From: an uncultured Flavobacteriaceae bacterium
GTDB taxonomy: Bacteria; Bacteroidota; Bacteroidia; Flavobacteriales; Flavobacteriaceae
Reading direction: 5' to 3'
DNA length: 64,000 bases
Assembly (NCBI GenBank): GCA_938011315.1
Contig: CALLUG010000022.1
Span: 1-64,000, forward strand
Shown here one piece after another: positions 38,342 through 48,070 of this stretch (positions are counted from its first letter, which is position 1; each line of letters starts with the position of its first letter). Position numbers and translations under genes: made by a program. The notes beneath the pieces were generated by a model. The model had not been told where the DNA came from. It did not search any database and saw only the letters and a program-made list of their open reading frames with translations.

Positions 38342-39079
38342 ATGACTTATTTACACAACATTGGTCTTTATTTTTTAATGATAAAACAAATTTTCAGAAA
38401 ACCTGTAAAGTGGTCTATTATGAAGCCACTAATTTTTAAGGATATCGATGATTTGGTCATTAGTTCTATAGGCATTGTTGCCTTTATTTCCTTTTTTGTA
38501 GGAGGTGTTATTGCTATACAAACCGCGCTAAATATGTCTAGCCCTGTAATTCCAGATAATCTAGTGGGCTTTGCAACAAGGCAGTCTATTATTTTGGAGT
38601 TCGCTCCCACATTTGTATCTATTGTTATGGCAGGAAAAGTAGGCTCTTTCATTACCTCAAGTATAGGTACTATGCGTGTTACAGAGCAGATTGATGTTCT
38701 CGATGTTATGGGGGTTAACTCTATAAACTACTTGGTATTTCCAAAACTTATCTCGTTAATGCTGTATCCGTTTTTAATTTCTATAGGAATGTTTTTAGGC
38801 ATTATTGGAGGTTTTACAGCTTGTTATTTTGGAGGTTTTGTATCAATACAAGACTATATTATTGGTGTTCAGTTAGATTTTATCCCATTTCATATTGCTT
38901 ACGCCTTTATAAAAACATTTATTTTTGCGTTTATTCTAGCAACAATTCCGTCGTTTCATGGGTATTATATGAAAGGGGGCGCATTAGAAGTGGGTAAGGC
39001 AAGTACCACAGCATTTGTATGGACTAGCGTTGTTATTATTTTATTAAACTATGTACTAACCCAAATGTTATTAAGCTAA
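38342..39079 (+). CDS. MlaE family lipid ABC transporter permease
   Basis: 245 residues with five or six membrane helices and the MlaE-family segment FAPTFVSIVMAGKVGSFITSSIGTMRVTEQIDVLDVMG, which contains the EQxxAL-like coupling helix. With the ATPase encoded next (one-base overlap, TAATG) it forms the core of an Mla-type phospholipid transporter in the inner membrane, maintaining outer-membrane lipid asymmetry. The usual MCE protein (MlaD) is not adjacent. Confidence 0.92.
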   Translation: MTYLHNIGLYFLMIKQIFRKPVKWSIMKPLIFKDIDDLVISSIGIVAFISFFVGGVIAIQTALNMSSPVIPDNLVGFATRQSIILEFAPTFVSIVMAGKVGSFITSSIGTMRVTEQIDVLDVMGVNSINYLVFPKLISLMLYPFLISIGMFLGIIGGFTACYFGGFVSIQDYIIGVQLDFIPFHIAYAFIKTFIFAFILATIPSFHGYYMKGGALEVGKASTTAFVWTSVVIILLNYVLTQMLLS

Positions 39080-39846
39080 TGATTACTGTTAAGGATTTAA
39101 AAAAATCGTTTGGAAACACCCATATCCTAAAAGGAATTGACGCGTCTTTTGAAATAGGAAAAACAAATCTCATTATAGGGCAAAGCGGTTCTGGTAAAAC
39201 AGTGTTTTTAAAATGCCTACTTGGTCTTTTTGAGTATGAGGAGGGTTATATTTCTTACAACGGAAAAGTTTTTTCTCAATTATCGACCGATGAAAAACGC
39301 GCCTTACGTGCCGAAATAGGTATGGTATTTCAAGGCAGTGCCTTGTTTGACTCTATGACGATAGCCAAAAATGTGATGTTTCCCCTACAGATGTACACAA
39401 AACAAAGTAAAAGCGAAATGGAAGACCGTGTTAACGTAGTTTTAAAACGTGTTAACCTTGGCGATGCTCACTACAAATACCCCTCTGAAGCCTCTGGAGG
39501 AATGCAAAAACGTGCCGCTATTGCAAGAGCCATTGTTAATAATCCAAAATACCTGTTTTGTGATGAACCTAATTCTGGTCTAGACCCAAAAACCGCTATT
39601 GTTATCGATAAGCTAATACAAGAAATTACAGACGAGTACCAAATAACAACCGTTATAAATACACACGACATGAACTCTGTAATGGAAATTGGAGAAAAAA
39701 TACTTTTTTTAAAAGATGGCTTAAAAGCTTGGGAAGGCTCTAATAAAACCATTTTTAAAACCGATAACGAAGCTGTTACCAATTTTGTATACTCATCTGA
39801 ATTGTTTAAAAAAGTTAGAAAAATGTATATTGATGAAAATCAATAA
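39079..39846 (+). CDS. MlaF family ABC transporter ATP-binding protein
   Basis: 255 residues. Walker A is GQSGSGKT at 34-41, the signature is ASGGMQKRAAIARAI, Walker B is YLFCDEPNSGLDP, and the H-loop is INTHDMNSV. The NSGLDP form and the C-terminal extension after FVYSSELFKK are typical of MlaF. It overlaps the permease gene by one base and powers the transporter. Confidence 0.93.
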   Translation: MITVKDLKKSFGNTHILKGIDASFEIGKTNLIIGQSGSGKTVFLKCLLGLFEYEEGYISYNGKVFSQLSTDEKRALRAEIGMVFQGSALFDSMTIAKNVMFPLQMYTKQSKSEMEDRVNVVLKRVNLGDAHYKYPSEASGGMQKRAAIARAIVNNPKYLFCDEPNSGLDPKTAIVIDKLIQEITDEYQITTVINTHDMNSVMEIGEKILFLKDGLKAWEGSNKTIFKTDNEAVTNFVYSSELFKKVRKMYIDENQ

Positions 39847-40027
39847 TTTGACATCTAATAGTAAGAGTTAGCCTAAATGCTCAAAAATAGATGTTCCCAA
39901 TTGGTAAATCCCTTATAAAAGAAATATAATACTATAAACTATTAAAAAAACTAAGCATTAGAATTTAATAGTTACAGTAGATTTTATATCAAATTACAAA
40001 CCAAAGAATACTCTTATACAAACAAAA

Positions 40028-40057
40028 AAAAAGATGAACTTTCGTTCACCTTTTTTG
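40028..40057 (+). terminator. Rho-independent terminator downstream of mlaEF
   Basis: AAAAAAGATGAAC pairs with GTTCACCTTTTTT with one mismatch and a TTTC loop, ending in a T run. It lies about 180 bases after the MlaF stop. Confidence 0.65.
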
Positions 40058-40068
40058 CCCCAAATTTA

Positions 40069-40098
40069 CCATAAACTTAACCTACTTAGGTTTATGGT
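40069..40098. repeat. Perfect 9-bp inverted repeat
   Basis: ACCATAAAC at 40069-40077 and GTTTATGGT at 40090-40098 flank a 12-base centre. It follows the terminator directly. It may be a second hairpin of the same termination region or an operator; nothing else supports a function. Confidence 0.4.
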
Positions 40099-40296
40099 AT
40101 AGCAAATATAAAGTTTATTTTAATAACAAATCTCATTAACACGACAAAATGTATTATTTTTTAGTTTAAAAACAATGATACTATAATAAACATATGGTCT
40201 TAATACGACAAAAAGTCTCTCAACTACATAATATGCGATTTATTTCGTGATTTTGGCACATATAGAATGTAAGTGAGACAAAATGCACCATAAAAA

Positions 40297-40791
40297 AACC
40301 TTGATAAATTACCTCCAAAAAGAGAGAAAGTAGAAACTTTAGAAATACTAAGACAATTAAGTAAATCATCCAAAGCCTTAGGAAAATTAAAAAGGTATTA
40401 CCCAAACAATGCCCAATTAAGAAATGCTAATTAATGCAATAGTTTTTCAAGAAGCTAAAGATAGCTCTGAAATTGAGAATATTATTAGCACTCAAGACGA
40501 ATTATATAAAGCATTAGTTACCAAAACAAGGAACTCAGACAAAAGAAGTTATAAACTATAGAAAGGCAATTTTTTTAGGTAATAACCTATTAAAAATACA
40601 AGGCTTTCTAAGATTAAAAGATATTGAATTTTTAAAAAAAACAATTATCAAAAATAATGTTGGAATAAGAAGTGCTCTAGAGCTGTTTTAAAAAATCATA
40701 AAACAGGAGAAGTGGTATATACTCCACCACAAGAAAAAAACTAATCCTAGACTTATTAAACAGTCACTCCTTAACCCCGCACTACTCATAG
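40297..40791 (+). pseudogene. Decayed Fic/DOC family gene (Fic_N remnant)
   Basis: Translating across frames gives a Fic N-terminal domain: LDKLPPKREKVETLEILRQL, then SKALGKLKGITQTMPN, INAIVFQEAKDSSEIENI and STQDELYKALV, followed by TKEVINYRKAIFLGNN and KNHKTGEVVYTPPQE. It is broken by a one-base A-run insertion near 40390, a TAA at 40418-40420, a frame change between 40517 and 40539, and another near 40682. Homology stops after the TPPQ motif near 40740, and the catalytic HPFxxGNGR motif is absent. Fic proteins AMPylate target proteins; this copy cannot. No toxin partner, transposase or flanking repeats are visible. The rest of the 39847-40868 gap holds no gene. Confidence 0.85.
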
Positions 40792-40868
40792 TCAAGACCA
40801 TTGTATAGTGCTTATTACTAGGGTTGTTCATTAAATTATAGTGTTATTACGCAAGCACTTTTCTCTCT

Positions 40869-41342
40869 TTATTTAATAAGTTCATTAACTTTTTGGTACA
40901 CCAAATGCGATTCCCAGCCATGGTACAATAAATAGTCTGCCAGTTTTTTTCGTTTTTTTAAAGTAGTTGTATGTTGTAATGTTAGTGCCTTTTTTTGGGC
41001 TAGAGTGTTAAAGGTTTCTAAGTAATCTAAATCATCAATTTCTTTAAGAGCTGTATTAATGTTTGTCGGGCTAATGTCTTTTCGTTTAAGCTCTAAACGA
41101 ATTTTATTTTTGCCCCACTTTTTTATTCTAAATTTTCCTCTAGCAAAGCTTTTCGCAAAACGCTCTTCATTTAAGAAATTGTGTTTTATTAAGTGTACTA
41201 TAATAACATCTATAGCTTCCGGAATCATGCGCATATCTTTTAGTTTTTGCTGCACTTCTTTATGGCAGCGTTCTTGATATGCACAGTAGCTTTCGAGTTT
41301 TTTTTTGGCGTCTTCTAAAGTAAATACGGCTAGTTTATTCAA
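40869..41342 (-). CDS. recX: Regulatory protein RecX
   Basis: 157 residues of three-helix RecX repeats. YCAYQERCHKEVQQKL is the N-terminal motif, FLNEERFAKSFARGKFRIKKWGKNKIRLELKRKDI the conserved centre. RecX binds RecA filaments and limits recombination. It lies 3 bases downstream of gpsA on the same strand. recA is not in the window. Confidence 0.93.
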   Translation of the reverse strand: MNKLAVFTLEDAKKKLESYCAYQERCHKEVQQKLKDMRMIPEAIDVIIVHLIKHNFLNEERFAKSFARGKFRIKKWGKNKIRLELKRKDISPTNINTALKEIDDLDYLETFNTLAQKKALTLQHTTTLKKRKKLADYLLYHGWESHLVYQKVNELIK

Positions 41343-41345
41343 TTT

Positions 41346-42347
41346 TTAGTCTAGCTTATCTGTTAATTTTTTGAATGCTTTTTTTGCATCTTTCCCTTGG
41401 TATAAAATATCGTAAACGGTATTAATAATAGGTAGTCGTGTTTTCTTGGCATTTTGTTTGTTTAACAAAAAAGCACTATTAGTTGCGTAGTAACCCTCCG
41501 CAACCATATTCATCTCCAGCATAGCAGACTTTACAGTATAGCCCTTGCCAATCATATTACCAAACATACGATTTCTTGAAAACACAGAGTATCCTGTTAC
41601 AAGCAAATCGCCTAAGTAAGCAGAGTTATTAATATTTCGTTTCATTTTGTGCATTTTTTTTATAAACCGTTTCATTTCGCGTATAGCGTTACTCATTAAT
41701 ACACTTTGAAAATTATCGCCATACCCCAAACCATGTGCAATACCGGCAGCAATAGCATAAATATTTTTTAGCATAACGGCATACTCTGTACCAATAATAT
41801 CATCGCTAATTTTGGTTTTAATATAATTGCTAGAAAAGGTATTGGCTATGTCTTGCGCTTTTAGGGCATCGGCACAAGAAATGGTGAGATACGACAAACG
41901 CTCTAGGGCTACTTCTTCTGCGTGGCAAGGCCCTGCAATAATTCCTATATTTTGAAAAGAAATATTATATTTATTCTGAAAATGTTCGCCTACTAATAAA
42001 CCGCTTTCTGGGATAATTCCTTTTACGGCAGACACAACGGTTTTATTCGTAATATCGACACTCAATTTTTGTAATTCGGCGTGTATAAATGCCGAGGGGA
42101 TTACAAAAATTAAAACATCGGCATAGGCTGCAGTCTCATTTATATCGTTACTTAGCTTTAACTGCTCTAACCGAAACTCAACAGAACTTAAGTAACTAGG
42201 ATTATGTTGTTCTTTTAACAGGTGTGCTTTAGTTTGTGAGCTACGCATATACCAGCCTACTTCTTCTAGGTTTTCACAAAGCATTTTTACAATTGCAGTT
42301 GCCCAACTTCCACTTCCAAAAACAGCATATTTTAATTTTGAAGCCAT
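41346..42347 (-). CDS. gpsA: NAD(P)H-dependent glycerol-3-phosphate dehydrogenase
   Basis: 333 residues. Reduces dihydroxyacetone phosphate to sn-glycerol-3-phosphate for phospholipid synthesis. The Rossmann loop is GSGSWA at 11-16. VSAVKGI and GPCHAEEVALERLS are the substrate-side motifs, and LKNIYAIAAGIAHGLGYGDN holds the catalytic lysine region. The cluster with recX is tight (3 bases). Confidence 0.94.
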   Translation of the reverse strand: MASKLKYAVFGSGSWATAIVKMLCENLEEVGWYMRSSQTKAHLLKEQHNPSYLSSVEFRLEQLKLSNDINETAAYADVLIFVIPSAFIHAELQKLSVDITNKTVVSAVKGIIPESGLLVGEHFQNKYNISFQNIGIIAGPCHAEEVALERLSYLTISCADALKAQDIANTFSSNYIKTKISDDIIGTEYAVMLKNIYAIAAGIAHGLGYGDNFQSVLMSNAIREMKRFIKKMHKMKRNINNSAYLGDLLVTGYSVFSRNRMFGNMIGKGYTVKSAMLEMNMVAEGYYATNSAFLLNKQNAKKTRLPIINTVYDILYQGKDAKKAFKKLTDKLD

Positions 42348-42395
42348 AAACGGTTACGATTTTTTCGTTTTCAAAAGTACATAAAATATTAGTGC

Positions 42396-43427
42396 TTATT
42401 TTTCGAAAACTATTGTGGTTTGTGTCGTGCCAACTGTTAGGTTAATTTGTCGTCCCAGAATTAGAGCTCTATTATCTTTATCATGACCAGAGGGCATATG
42501 AAATGCTATCGGAAAATTATAATCTGTTAATGCGTCTAAAACTAATTGTTCGATGGGACTGCCCCAAGACGTTGTGTTTTTTTTAAGCTTTGTCATACCA
42601 CCAACAATAAGAGCTTTACAGTTAGTAAAATACCCAGCGCGCTTTAGACTTTGTAGCATTCGGTCTATATGGTATTTATATTCCCCGATATCTTCAATAA
42701 ATAAAATTTTTTCGGAAGTATCTATACTTGTTTTAGAGCCAAGCATACTGTGAAGCATTGTTAAGTTTCCACCAACTAAGGGGCCTGTGGCAGTACCTGT
42801 TTTATTGTATTTAGAACTCTCAATAGTATAAACTAGAGGATTACCAAAAAGAGCTGTTTTAAAACTAGCAATGGTTTTTTGTATTTCAGAGGTATCCTTG
42901 GTTAGACTTGTAGGCATCATAGCATGCAAAGATTCAAACCCCTTATTATGTAGTTGATTGTGTAAGGCTGTAATATCGGAATACCCAATAAGCCATTTTG
43001 GGTTGTCCTTAAATTTGGAGTAATCTAGCTTGTCTAAAATTCTAACGGTACCATAACCGCCACGAGCTGCCCAAATGGCTTTAATTTTTGGGTTGTCCAT
43101 TGCGTTTTGTAGGTCTTCAGCGCGTTGCTTATCTGTTCCGGCAAAGTGATTATCTTTACTAAATACATGTGCACCTAAAACAACATTTAAACCCCATTGC
43201 TCTAACAACGCTTTAGCCTGATTGATTTCTCTCTCCCTATGGTTCAAAACCCCAGACGGCGCAACAATAGCCACAGTATCTCCCTTAGCTAGGTGGGAAG
43301 GACGTATGTATTGCTTTTTCATAGTTGTCGTTGGATTGAAATTTGTCGATGGTGATGGCGAAAAAAAAGCGCATTTACTTACAACCATAAAAAAACATAA
43401 GGAGTAATGTATTTGCTTTAAAAACAT
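42396..43427 (-). CDS. S66 family LD-carboxypeptidase
   Basis: 343 residues. Peptidase family S66 cleaves the L,D bond of muramoyl tetrapeptides during murein recycling. VAIVAPSG and ARGGYGTVRILDKLD are family signatures; the nucleophile Ser150 lies in GYSDIT, and the C-terminal GHDKDNRALILG region carries the histidine. The N-terminal 35 residues before MKKQYIRP are hydrophobic and serine/proline rich, possibly an export signal. An alternative start at 43322 would give a cytoplasmic enzyme. The export question cannot be settled from sequence. Confidence 0.88.
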   Translation of the reverse strand: MFLKQIHYSLCFFMVVSKCAFFSPSPSTNFNPTTTMKKQYIRPSHLAKGDTVAIVAPSGVLNHREREINQAKALLEQWGLNVVLGAHVFSKDNHFAGTDKQRAEDLQNAMDNPKIKAIWAARGGYGTVRILDKLDYSKFKDNPKWLIGYSDITALHNQLHNKGFESLHAMMPTSLTKDTSEIQKTIASFKTALFGNPLVYTIESSKYNKTGTATGPLVGGNLTMLHSMLGSKTSIDTSEKILFIEDIGEYKYHIDRMLQSLKRAGYFTNCKALIVGGMTKLKKNTTSWGSPIEQLVLDALTDYNFPIAFHMPSGHDKDNRALILGRQINLTVGTTQTTIVFEK

Positions 43428-43604
43428 AATATAAGGTTTTTGTAAAAATACATTTTTTTTAAATACAGGGGCTAAAATGTGTATTTTTGCGTACTTTAAG
43501 TATAATGTTGTTTACAATAACATAGAATTACTTAAGTTTAAAATAATATCTAACTAAAATAGTTATATTCTTTTTTTTTAACGCATTATAATTTAAACCT
43601 TAGT

Positions 43605-45725
43605 ATGGACGCCCCTAAAACTTATACAATTACTGCAGCACTCCCTTATACTAATGGTCCTATACATATTGGGCACTTAGCAGGAGTATATGTTCCTGCC
43701 GATATTTATGCACGTTACTTAAGGTTGCAAGGTAACGATGTATTGTTTGTTTGTGGTAGTGATGAGCATGGAGTACCAATTACCATAAAAGCAAAAAAAG
43801 AAGGTATATCGCCACAAGCTGTAGTCGATAAATATAACGCAATTATAAAACAATCGTTCAGTGATTTTGGAATTTCATTCGATAACTACTCTAGGACGTC
43901 TAGTAAAATACATCATGAAACGGCTTCAGATTTTTTTAAAAATTTGCACGATAAAGGCGCATTTACAGAGCAAGTTACAGAGCAGTTTTATGATGCCGAC
44001 GCCAAACAATTTTTGGCAGATCGCTTTATTATAGGAACTTGCCCCAAATGTGGCAATGAAGAGAGCTATGCAGACCAATGTGAAACCTGTGGTACTAGCC
44101 ATAATGCAACAGATCTAATTAATCCAAAATCGGCAATTACAGGAGCAACACCAAGTTTAAAAAAAACAAAACATTGGTTTTTACCCTTAAATAAACATGA
44201 AGATTTTTTAAAAACATGGATTTTAGAAGGTCACAAAAAAGATTGGAAGCCTAACGTATATGGGCAAGTAAAATCTTGGTTAGATGACGGCTTACGACCA
44301 AGGGCAGTAACACGAGACCTAGACTGGGGGATTCCTGTACCTGTTTTGGGCGCCGATGGAAAAGTGCTATACGTTTGGTTTGATGCTCCTATTGGGTATA
44401 TCTCCGCAACAAAAGAGTGGGCAACACACCAAAATAAAGATTGGCAACCGTATTGGAAAGACAAAAACACAACGTTGGTACACTTTATAGGAAAAGACAA
44501 TATTGTATTTCATTGCATTATTTTTCCTGCAATGCTAAAAGCAGAAGGAAGTTATATTTTACCAAAAAATGTTCCTGCCAATGAGTTTTTAAATTTAGAA
44601 GGACGTAAATTATCTACATCCAAAAATTGGGCTGTTTGGTTACACGAGTATCTAAAGGAATTTCCCGATAAGCAAGATGTACTGCGATACGTGCTAACAG
44701 CAAATGCTCCAGAAACTAAAGATAATGATTTTACTTGGAGCGACTTTCAAGCACGCAACAACAATGAGTTAGTGGCTATTTTTGGCAATTTTATTAATAG
44801 AGTTGTGGTTTTAACACACAAATATTATAATGGTACCGTACCTATCCCAAACGAGTTTAGCTCCATAGATCAACAGGTTTTTACGGCACTAAAAACCTAT
44901 CCTAATACGATCGCAAAAGCTATTGAGCGTTACCGTTTTAGAGAGGCGCAAAGCGAACTGATAAATATTGCACGACTAGGAAATAAATATCTTGCTGATG
45001 AGGAACCTTGGAAACAGATTAAAACGTCTCCAGAACGCGTAAAAACCATTATGTATGTGTCACTCCAAATTGCATCGGCGTTAGCAACATTAAGTGAACC
45101 TTTTTTACCATTTACTGCTACCAAATTAAAGCAAATACTTGCATTAAATACCAACAAATTGCAAAGTGGTACTCCTAAAAATGAAACGAAGCAAAATATA
45201 AAAAATAACCCCACAGCATTAGGCTGGACTGACATTATTACCAACGATGTCCTTCTGCCTTCAAACCATAACATTGGAGAGGCAAAATTATTATTTAATA
45301 AAATTGAAGATAGCGACATACAGTTTCAGCTAGACAAACTAGACGCTATTAAAAAAGCGAGTCAATCATCCAATAAAATAATACCTTCTCAAAAAGAAGA
45401 AATTACTTTTGAGGATTTCACAAAGTTAGATCTAAGAGTGGGTACAATTACAGCAGCAGAAAAAATACCAAAAACCAAAAAATTAATGAAACTTACAGTA
45501 AATACTGGCATAGATACCCGAACTATAGTGTCTGGTATTGCTGAGAGTTTTTCTACTCAAGAGGTTATAGGAGAACAGGTTACGGTATTGGTTAATTTAG
45601 CACCTAGATCGCTACGTGGCGTCGACAGTCAAGGCATGATTTTAATGACTGAAAATGAAGAGGGTAAATTAATATTTGTAAACCCAGACCGTACTGGGGT
45701 TAAAAATGGTTTGCACATAAGCTAG
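43605..45725 (+). CDS. metG: Methionine--tRNA ligase
   Basis: 706 residues. The class I motif HIGH lies at 21-24, the KMSKS-equivalent is KLSTSK near residue 336, and the zinc knuckle is [17 protein letters not shown] near 146. The C-terminal 110 residues are an EMAP/Trbp111-type tRNA-binding domain ([22 protein letters not shown]). TATTTTTG at 43482-43489 is a possible -7 element, which implies a leader of roughly 115 bases with a foldable segment (see findings). Confidence 0.98.
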   Translation: MDAPKTYTITAALPYTNGPIHIGHLAGVYVPADIYARYLRLQGNDVLFVCGSDEHGVPITIKAKKEGISPQAVVDKYNAIIKQSFSDFGISFDNYSRTSSKIHHETASDFFKNLHDKGAFTEQVTEQFYDADAKQFLADRFIIGTCPKCGNEESYADQCETCGTSHNATDLINPKSAITGATPSLKKTKHWFLPLNKHEDFLKTWILEGHKKDWKPNVYGQVKSWLDDGLRPRAVTRDLDWGIPVPVLGADGKVLYVWFDAPIGYISATKEWATHQNKDWQPYWKDKNTTLVHFIGKDNIVFHCIIFPAMLKAEGSYILPKNVPANEFLNLEGRKLSTSKNWAVWLHEYLKEFPDKQDVLRYVLTANAPETKDNDFTWSDFQARNNNELVAIFGNFINRVVVLTHKYYNGTVPIPNEFSSIDQQVFTALKTYPNTIAKAIERYRFREAQSELINIARLGNKYLADEEPWKQIKTSPERVKTIMYVSLQIASALATLSEPFLPFTATKLKQILALNTNKLQSGTPKNETKQNIKNNPTALGWTDIITNDVLLPSNHNIGEAKLLFNKIEDSDIQFQLDKLDAIKKASQSSNKIIPSQKEEITFEDFTKLDLRVGTITAAEKIPKTKKLMKLTVNTGIDTRTIVSGIAESFSTQEVIGEQVTVLVNLAPRSLRGVDSQGMILMTENEEGKLIFVNPDRTGVKNGLHIS

Positions 45726-45815
45726 TAGCGTTACTACCTAAGTTACATTTATTTTTAGCTCTATGTTTTTTGGTTTAGCACAGCAGTTATATCAATATTA
45801 TACAAAGAATAAAAG

Positions 45816-46841
45816 TTAATCTCTATACAAAGCTTTAGACGCTTTTTCATACTTATCTCCAGCAATCCAAGTTGGGGTTTTAGGGTCATTAGCAATTTTT
45901 CTACCCGATAATACATAAGCTTGAAAAAATTTCAATAAATAATCGTAATCTAAAGAATCTGCCTCATCAATAGGTTGATGGTAATACTTAGTTACATCGC
46001 CTGTAAAAGATGTAAATCCTAACGAAAAGGTAGGCGCAGGAATTCCTTTTTTTGCAAAATTGACATTATCGCTCCTGTCAAATAAACCTTGTTCTCCTGC
46101 GGGATCATCAATAGCCTTGAGTCCAAAAGCAGAAGTAGCATCTTTAATATGCTGTCCTACAGTAGTACGAGACAAACCTATTATAGTAGCAACGGAAGTA
46201 TCGTTGTAACCTGCATTATCGCTATTAAAACAATATACCATTTGTTCTAATGGCAATACAGGGTGATTTACATAGTAACGGCTGCCAAGCAAACCTTTTT
46301 CTTCTCCTGTAAATAAAATAAATAGTGCAGAACGTTTCGTAGGGTGTTTCGCTAAGTTCTCGGCCATACTTAGCACGGTTGTTGTTCCTACCGCATTATC
46401 TCTAGCGCCGTTAAAAATAGAATCTCCAGGAACTTTTGAAGGATGGACTCCAACATGATCATAATGTGCAGAATAGATAATATATTCTTCTTTAAGTTTT
46501 GGATCTGTTCCCTCTACAATACCAACTACATTTTGAGACATTACTGTACTTGTACCACGGCCTCTAGTATTAACTTTAAGGCTTACAGGCTGGTAATAAG
46601 TTCCTGTTTTAGGGTTAGGTTTTACGCCATAACTACGCAAAGTATTTGCTAAGTAGGACGCAGCAATTTTATTTTCTGGAGTTCCTGTTTCTCGTCCTTT
46701 AAGCAAATCGTCTGCTAGAAAATAAATATGTCCTTTTATCTTATCTTTACTAACTGTTTCTAGTACGATTTGTTGATCCGTTTGTGAGTAACAAGATATT
46801 GTTGTCAAAACTAAAACGACTACTTGTATAAAATGCTTCAT
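45816..46841 (-). CDS. Secreted M28 family metallopeptidase
   Basis: 341 residues with an N-terminal signal sequence (MKHFIQVVVLVLTTISCYSQ). The di-zinc ligands of M28 aminopeptidases are visible: HYDH, GARDNAVG, GEEKGLLGS, NSDNAG and YYHQPID. The last glutamate in GEEKG is the general base. The start is the ATG at 46841. An in-frame ATG at 46907 would place a hydrophilic segment in front of the signal peptide and is less likely. The substrate range (peptides or amino acid conjugates) is unknown. Confidence 0.9.
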   Translation of the reverse strand: MKHFIQVVVLVLTTISCYSQTDQQIVLETVSKDKIKGHIYFLADDLLKGRETGTPENKIAASYLANTLRSYGVKPNPKTGTYYQPVSLKVNTRGRGTSTVMSQNVVGIVEGTDPKLKEEYIIYSAHYDHVGVHPSKVPGDSIFNGARDNAVGTTTVLSMAENLAKHPTKRSALFILFTGEEKGLLGSRYYVNHPVLPLEQMVYCFNSDNAGYNDTSVATIIGLSRTTVGQHIKDATSAFGLKAIDDPAGEQGLFDRSDNVNFAKKGIPAPTFSLGFTSFTGDVTKYYHQPIDEADSLDYDYLLKFFQAYVLSGRKIANDPKTPTWIAGDKYEKASKALYRD

Positions 46842-47266
46842 AATGTTGCTATTGTTTTTGTAATGTGGTAAAGATATTCGTTCTATATTAAAAAACATAC
46901 AACTCAACTTATTTTTTAAACTTTAGGCTGTATAAAGTTTCAATACTAAAAAACTAATTACTCTAGTACTTAAAAAAAAATGACCTTGCAAATAACACAA
47001 ATCCTGTTTGTAACAGTAACTCTATTACAATTTTTGATGCCATGAGTTTCTGTACAAAGGGTATAAGAATTTGTTTGCTTATTATCTTTTATTAACAACC
47101 TGTTTATTATACCCTTAGCACTGGTCATAATACACCTACTTAATTGTTATATCATAACTTTTTTATCTAAATTGTCTGTATAAATAAATATCTAGCCTTT
47201 AAAGAAAAATGTCCATTAGATTAAAATACATTAAAAAATATATTTGCCTTATAATATATAATAAAT
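46842..47266. other. Intergenic region upstream of the M28 and AraC genes
   Basis: 425 bp between divergent genes. It holds a perfect 10-bp inverted repeat, AAGGGTATAA at 47057-47066 and TTATACCCTT at 47107-47116, 40 bases apart. TATATTTG at 47239-47246 resembles a -7 element for the AraC gene, about 20 bases before its ATG, although no TTG is at the right distance. No gene is seen. Confidence 0.5.
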
Positions 47267-48070
47267 ATGTTTTCCAACTTAATTAATATTGAATCCAAAG
47301 ATTTAGACAAGGTTACGGTAGAACTGTACACAACACCTTCTGTTATGATATCTCATCTAGATAGATTTACAATGGTTATTTTTAAACATCAAAAAACTGT
47401 TGAAATTAATTTTGATGATGCAAAAGGGTTTGACTATAACATTGTTTTTCTTTGTCCGGGAGAAATTTTTAAAATTAGCAACCAAAACCAAGGCATAAAA
47501 GTAGTGTCCTTTGATGAAGTATCTACCCTTAATAATGTTTTAGGTTTTAATCATGCTTACGGAAATATTCATAAATTATTTTCATTAACACAATCAAATT
47601 TTAAAAAAATAAACATTATCATTGATGATATAAAAATGTTAATTTCAAAAAAACAGTTAAACTGGAATAGAAAAGTATTTTCTCTCCTAGAAAACATATT
47701 CAAAATAAGCCCGACATACCTAAACATTGATAATAGTCAAGGACTATCCTTTGTGCATTCGTTCGTACAATTAGTACACAAACATTACACGATGCATCAT
47801 CAAATTTCATATTATGCTAATCTTTTGGGGGTAAAATCTAAAAAACTAACTGAAAATTTTAACAAACAAGGCTTATTAAATCCACATTCCTTTATTAAAA
47901 ACAGAATACTGATTGAGGTTAAAAGGCAATTACTATACACTGATAATAGTGTTAAAATAATTTGTTTTGATGTAGGGTTTAATGACCCAGCATACTTTTC
48001 TAGATTTTTTAAAAAAAATGTAGGAATAACTATGAAACAATTTAGGATGAAGTACTCTGAAACTATTTAA
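47267..48070 (+). CDS. AraC family transcriptional regulator
   Basis: 267 residues. The C-terminal 90 residues hold two helix-turn-helix units: ISYYANLLGVKSKKLTENFNK and VKIICFDVGFNDPAYFSRFFKKNVG, with the AraC/XylS signature. The N-terminal half is a putative effector domain of the cupin-like kind (FKHQKTVEINFDDAKGFDYNIVFLCPGEIF). The 3' end overlaps the convergent haem-binding gene by 8 bases. It may control the neighbouring haem protein genes (inference from position). Confidence 0.9.
   Translation: MFSNLINIESKDLDKVTVELYTTPSVMISHLDRFTMVIFKHQKTVEINFDDAKGFDYNIVFLCPGEIFKISNQNQGIKVVSFDEVSTLNNVLGFNHAYGNIHKLFSLTQSNFKKINIIIDDIKMLISKKQLNWNRKVFSLLENIFKISPTYLNIDNSQGLSFVHSFVQLVHKHYTMHHQISYYANLLGVKSKKLTENFNKQGLLNPHSFIKNRILIEVKRQLLYTDNSVKIICFDVGFNDPAYFSRFFKKNVGITMKQFRMKYSETI

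Noticed and set aside
39847-40868. Mobile element around the decayed Fic gene
   Set aside because: No transposase or integrase remnant, no terminal inverted repeats and no target duplication could be seen.
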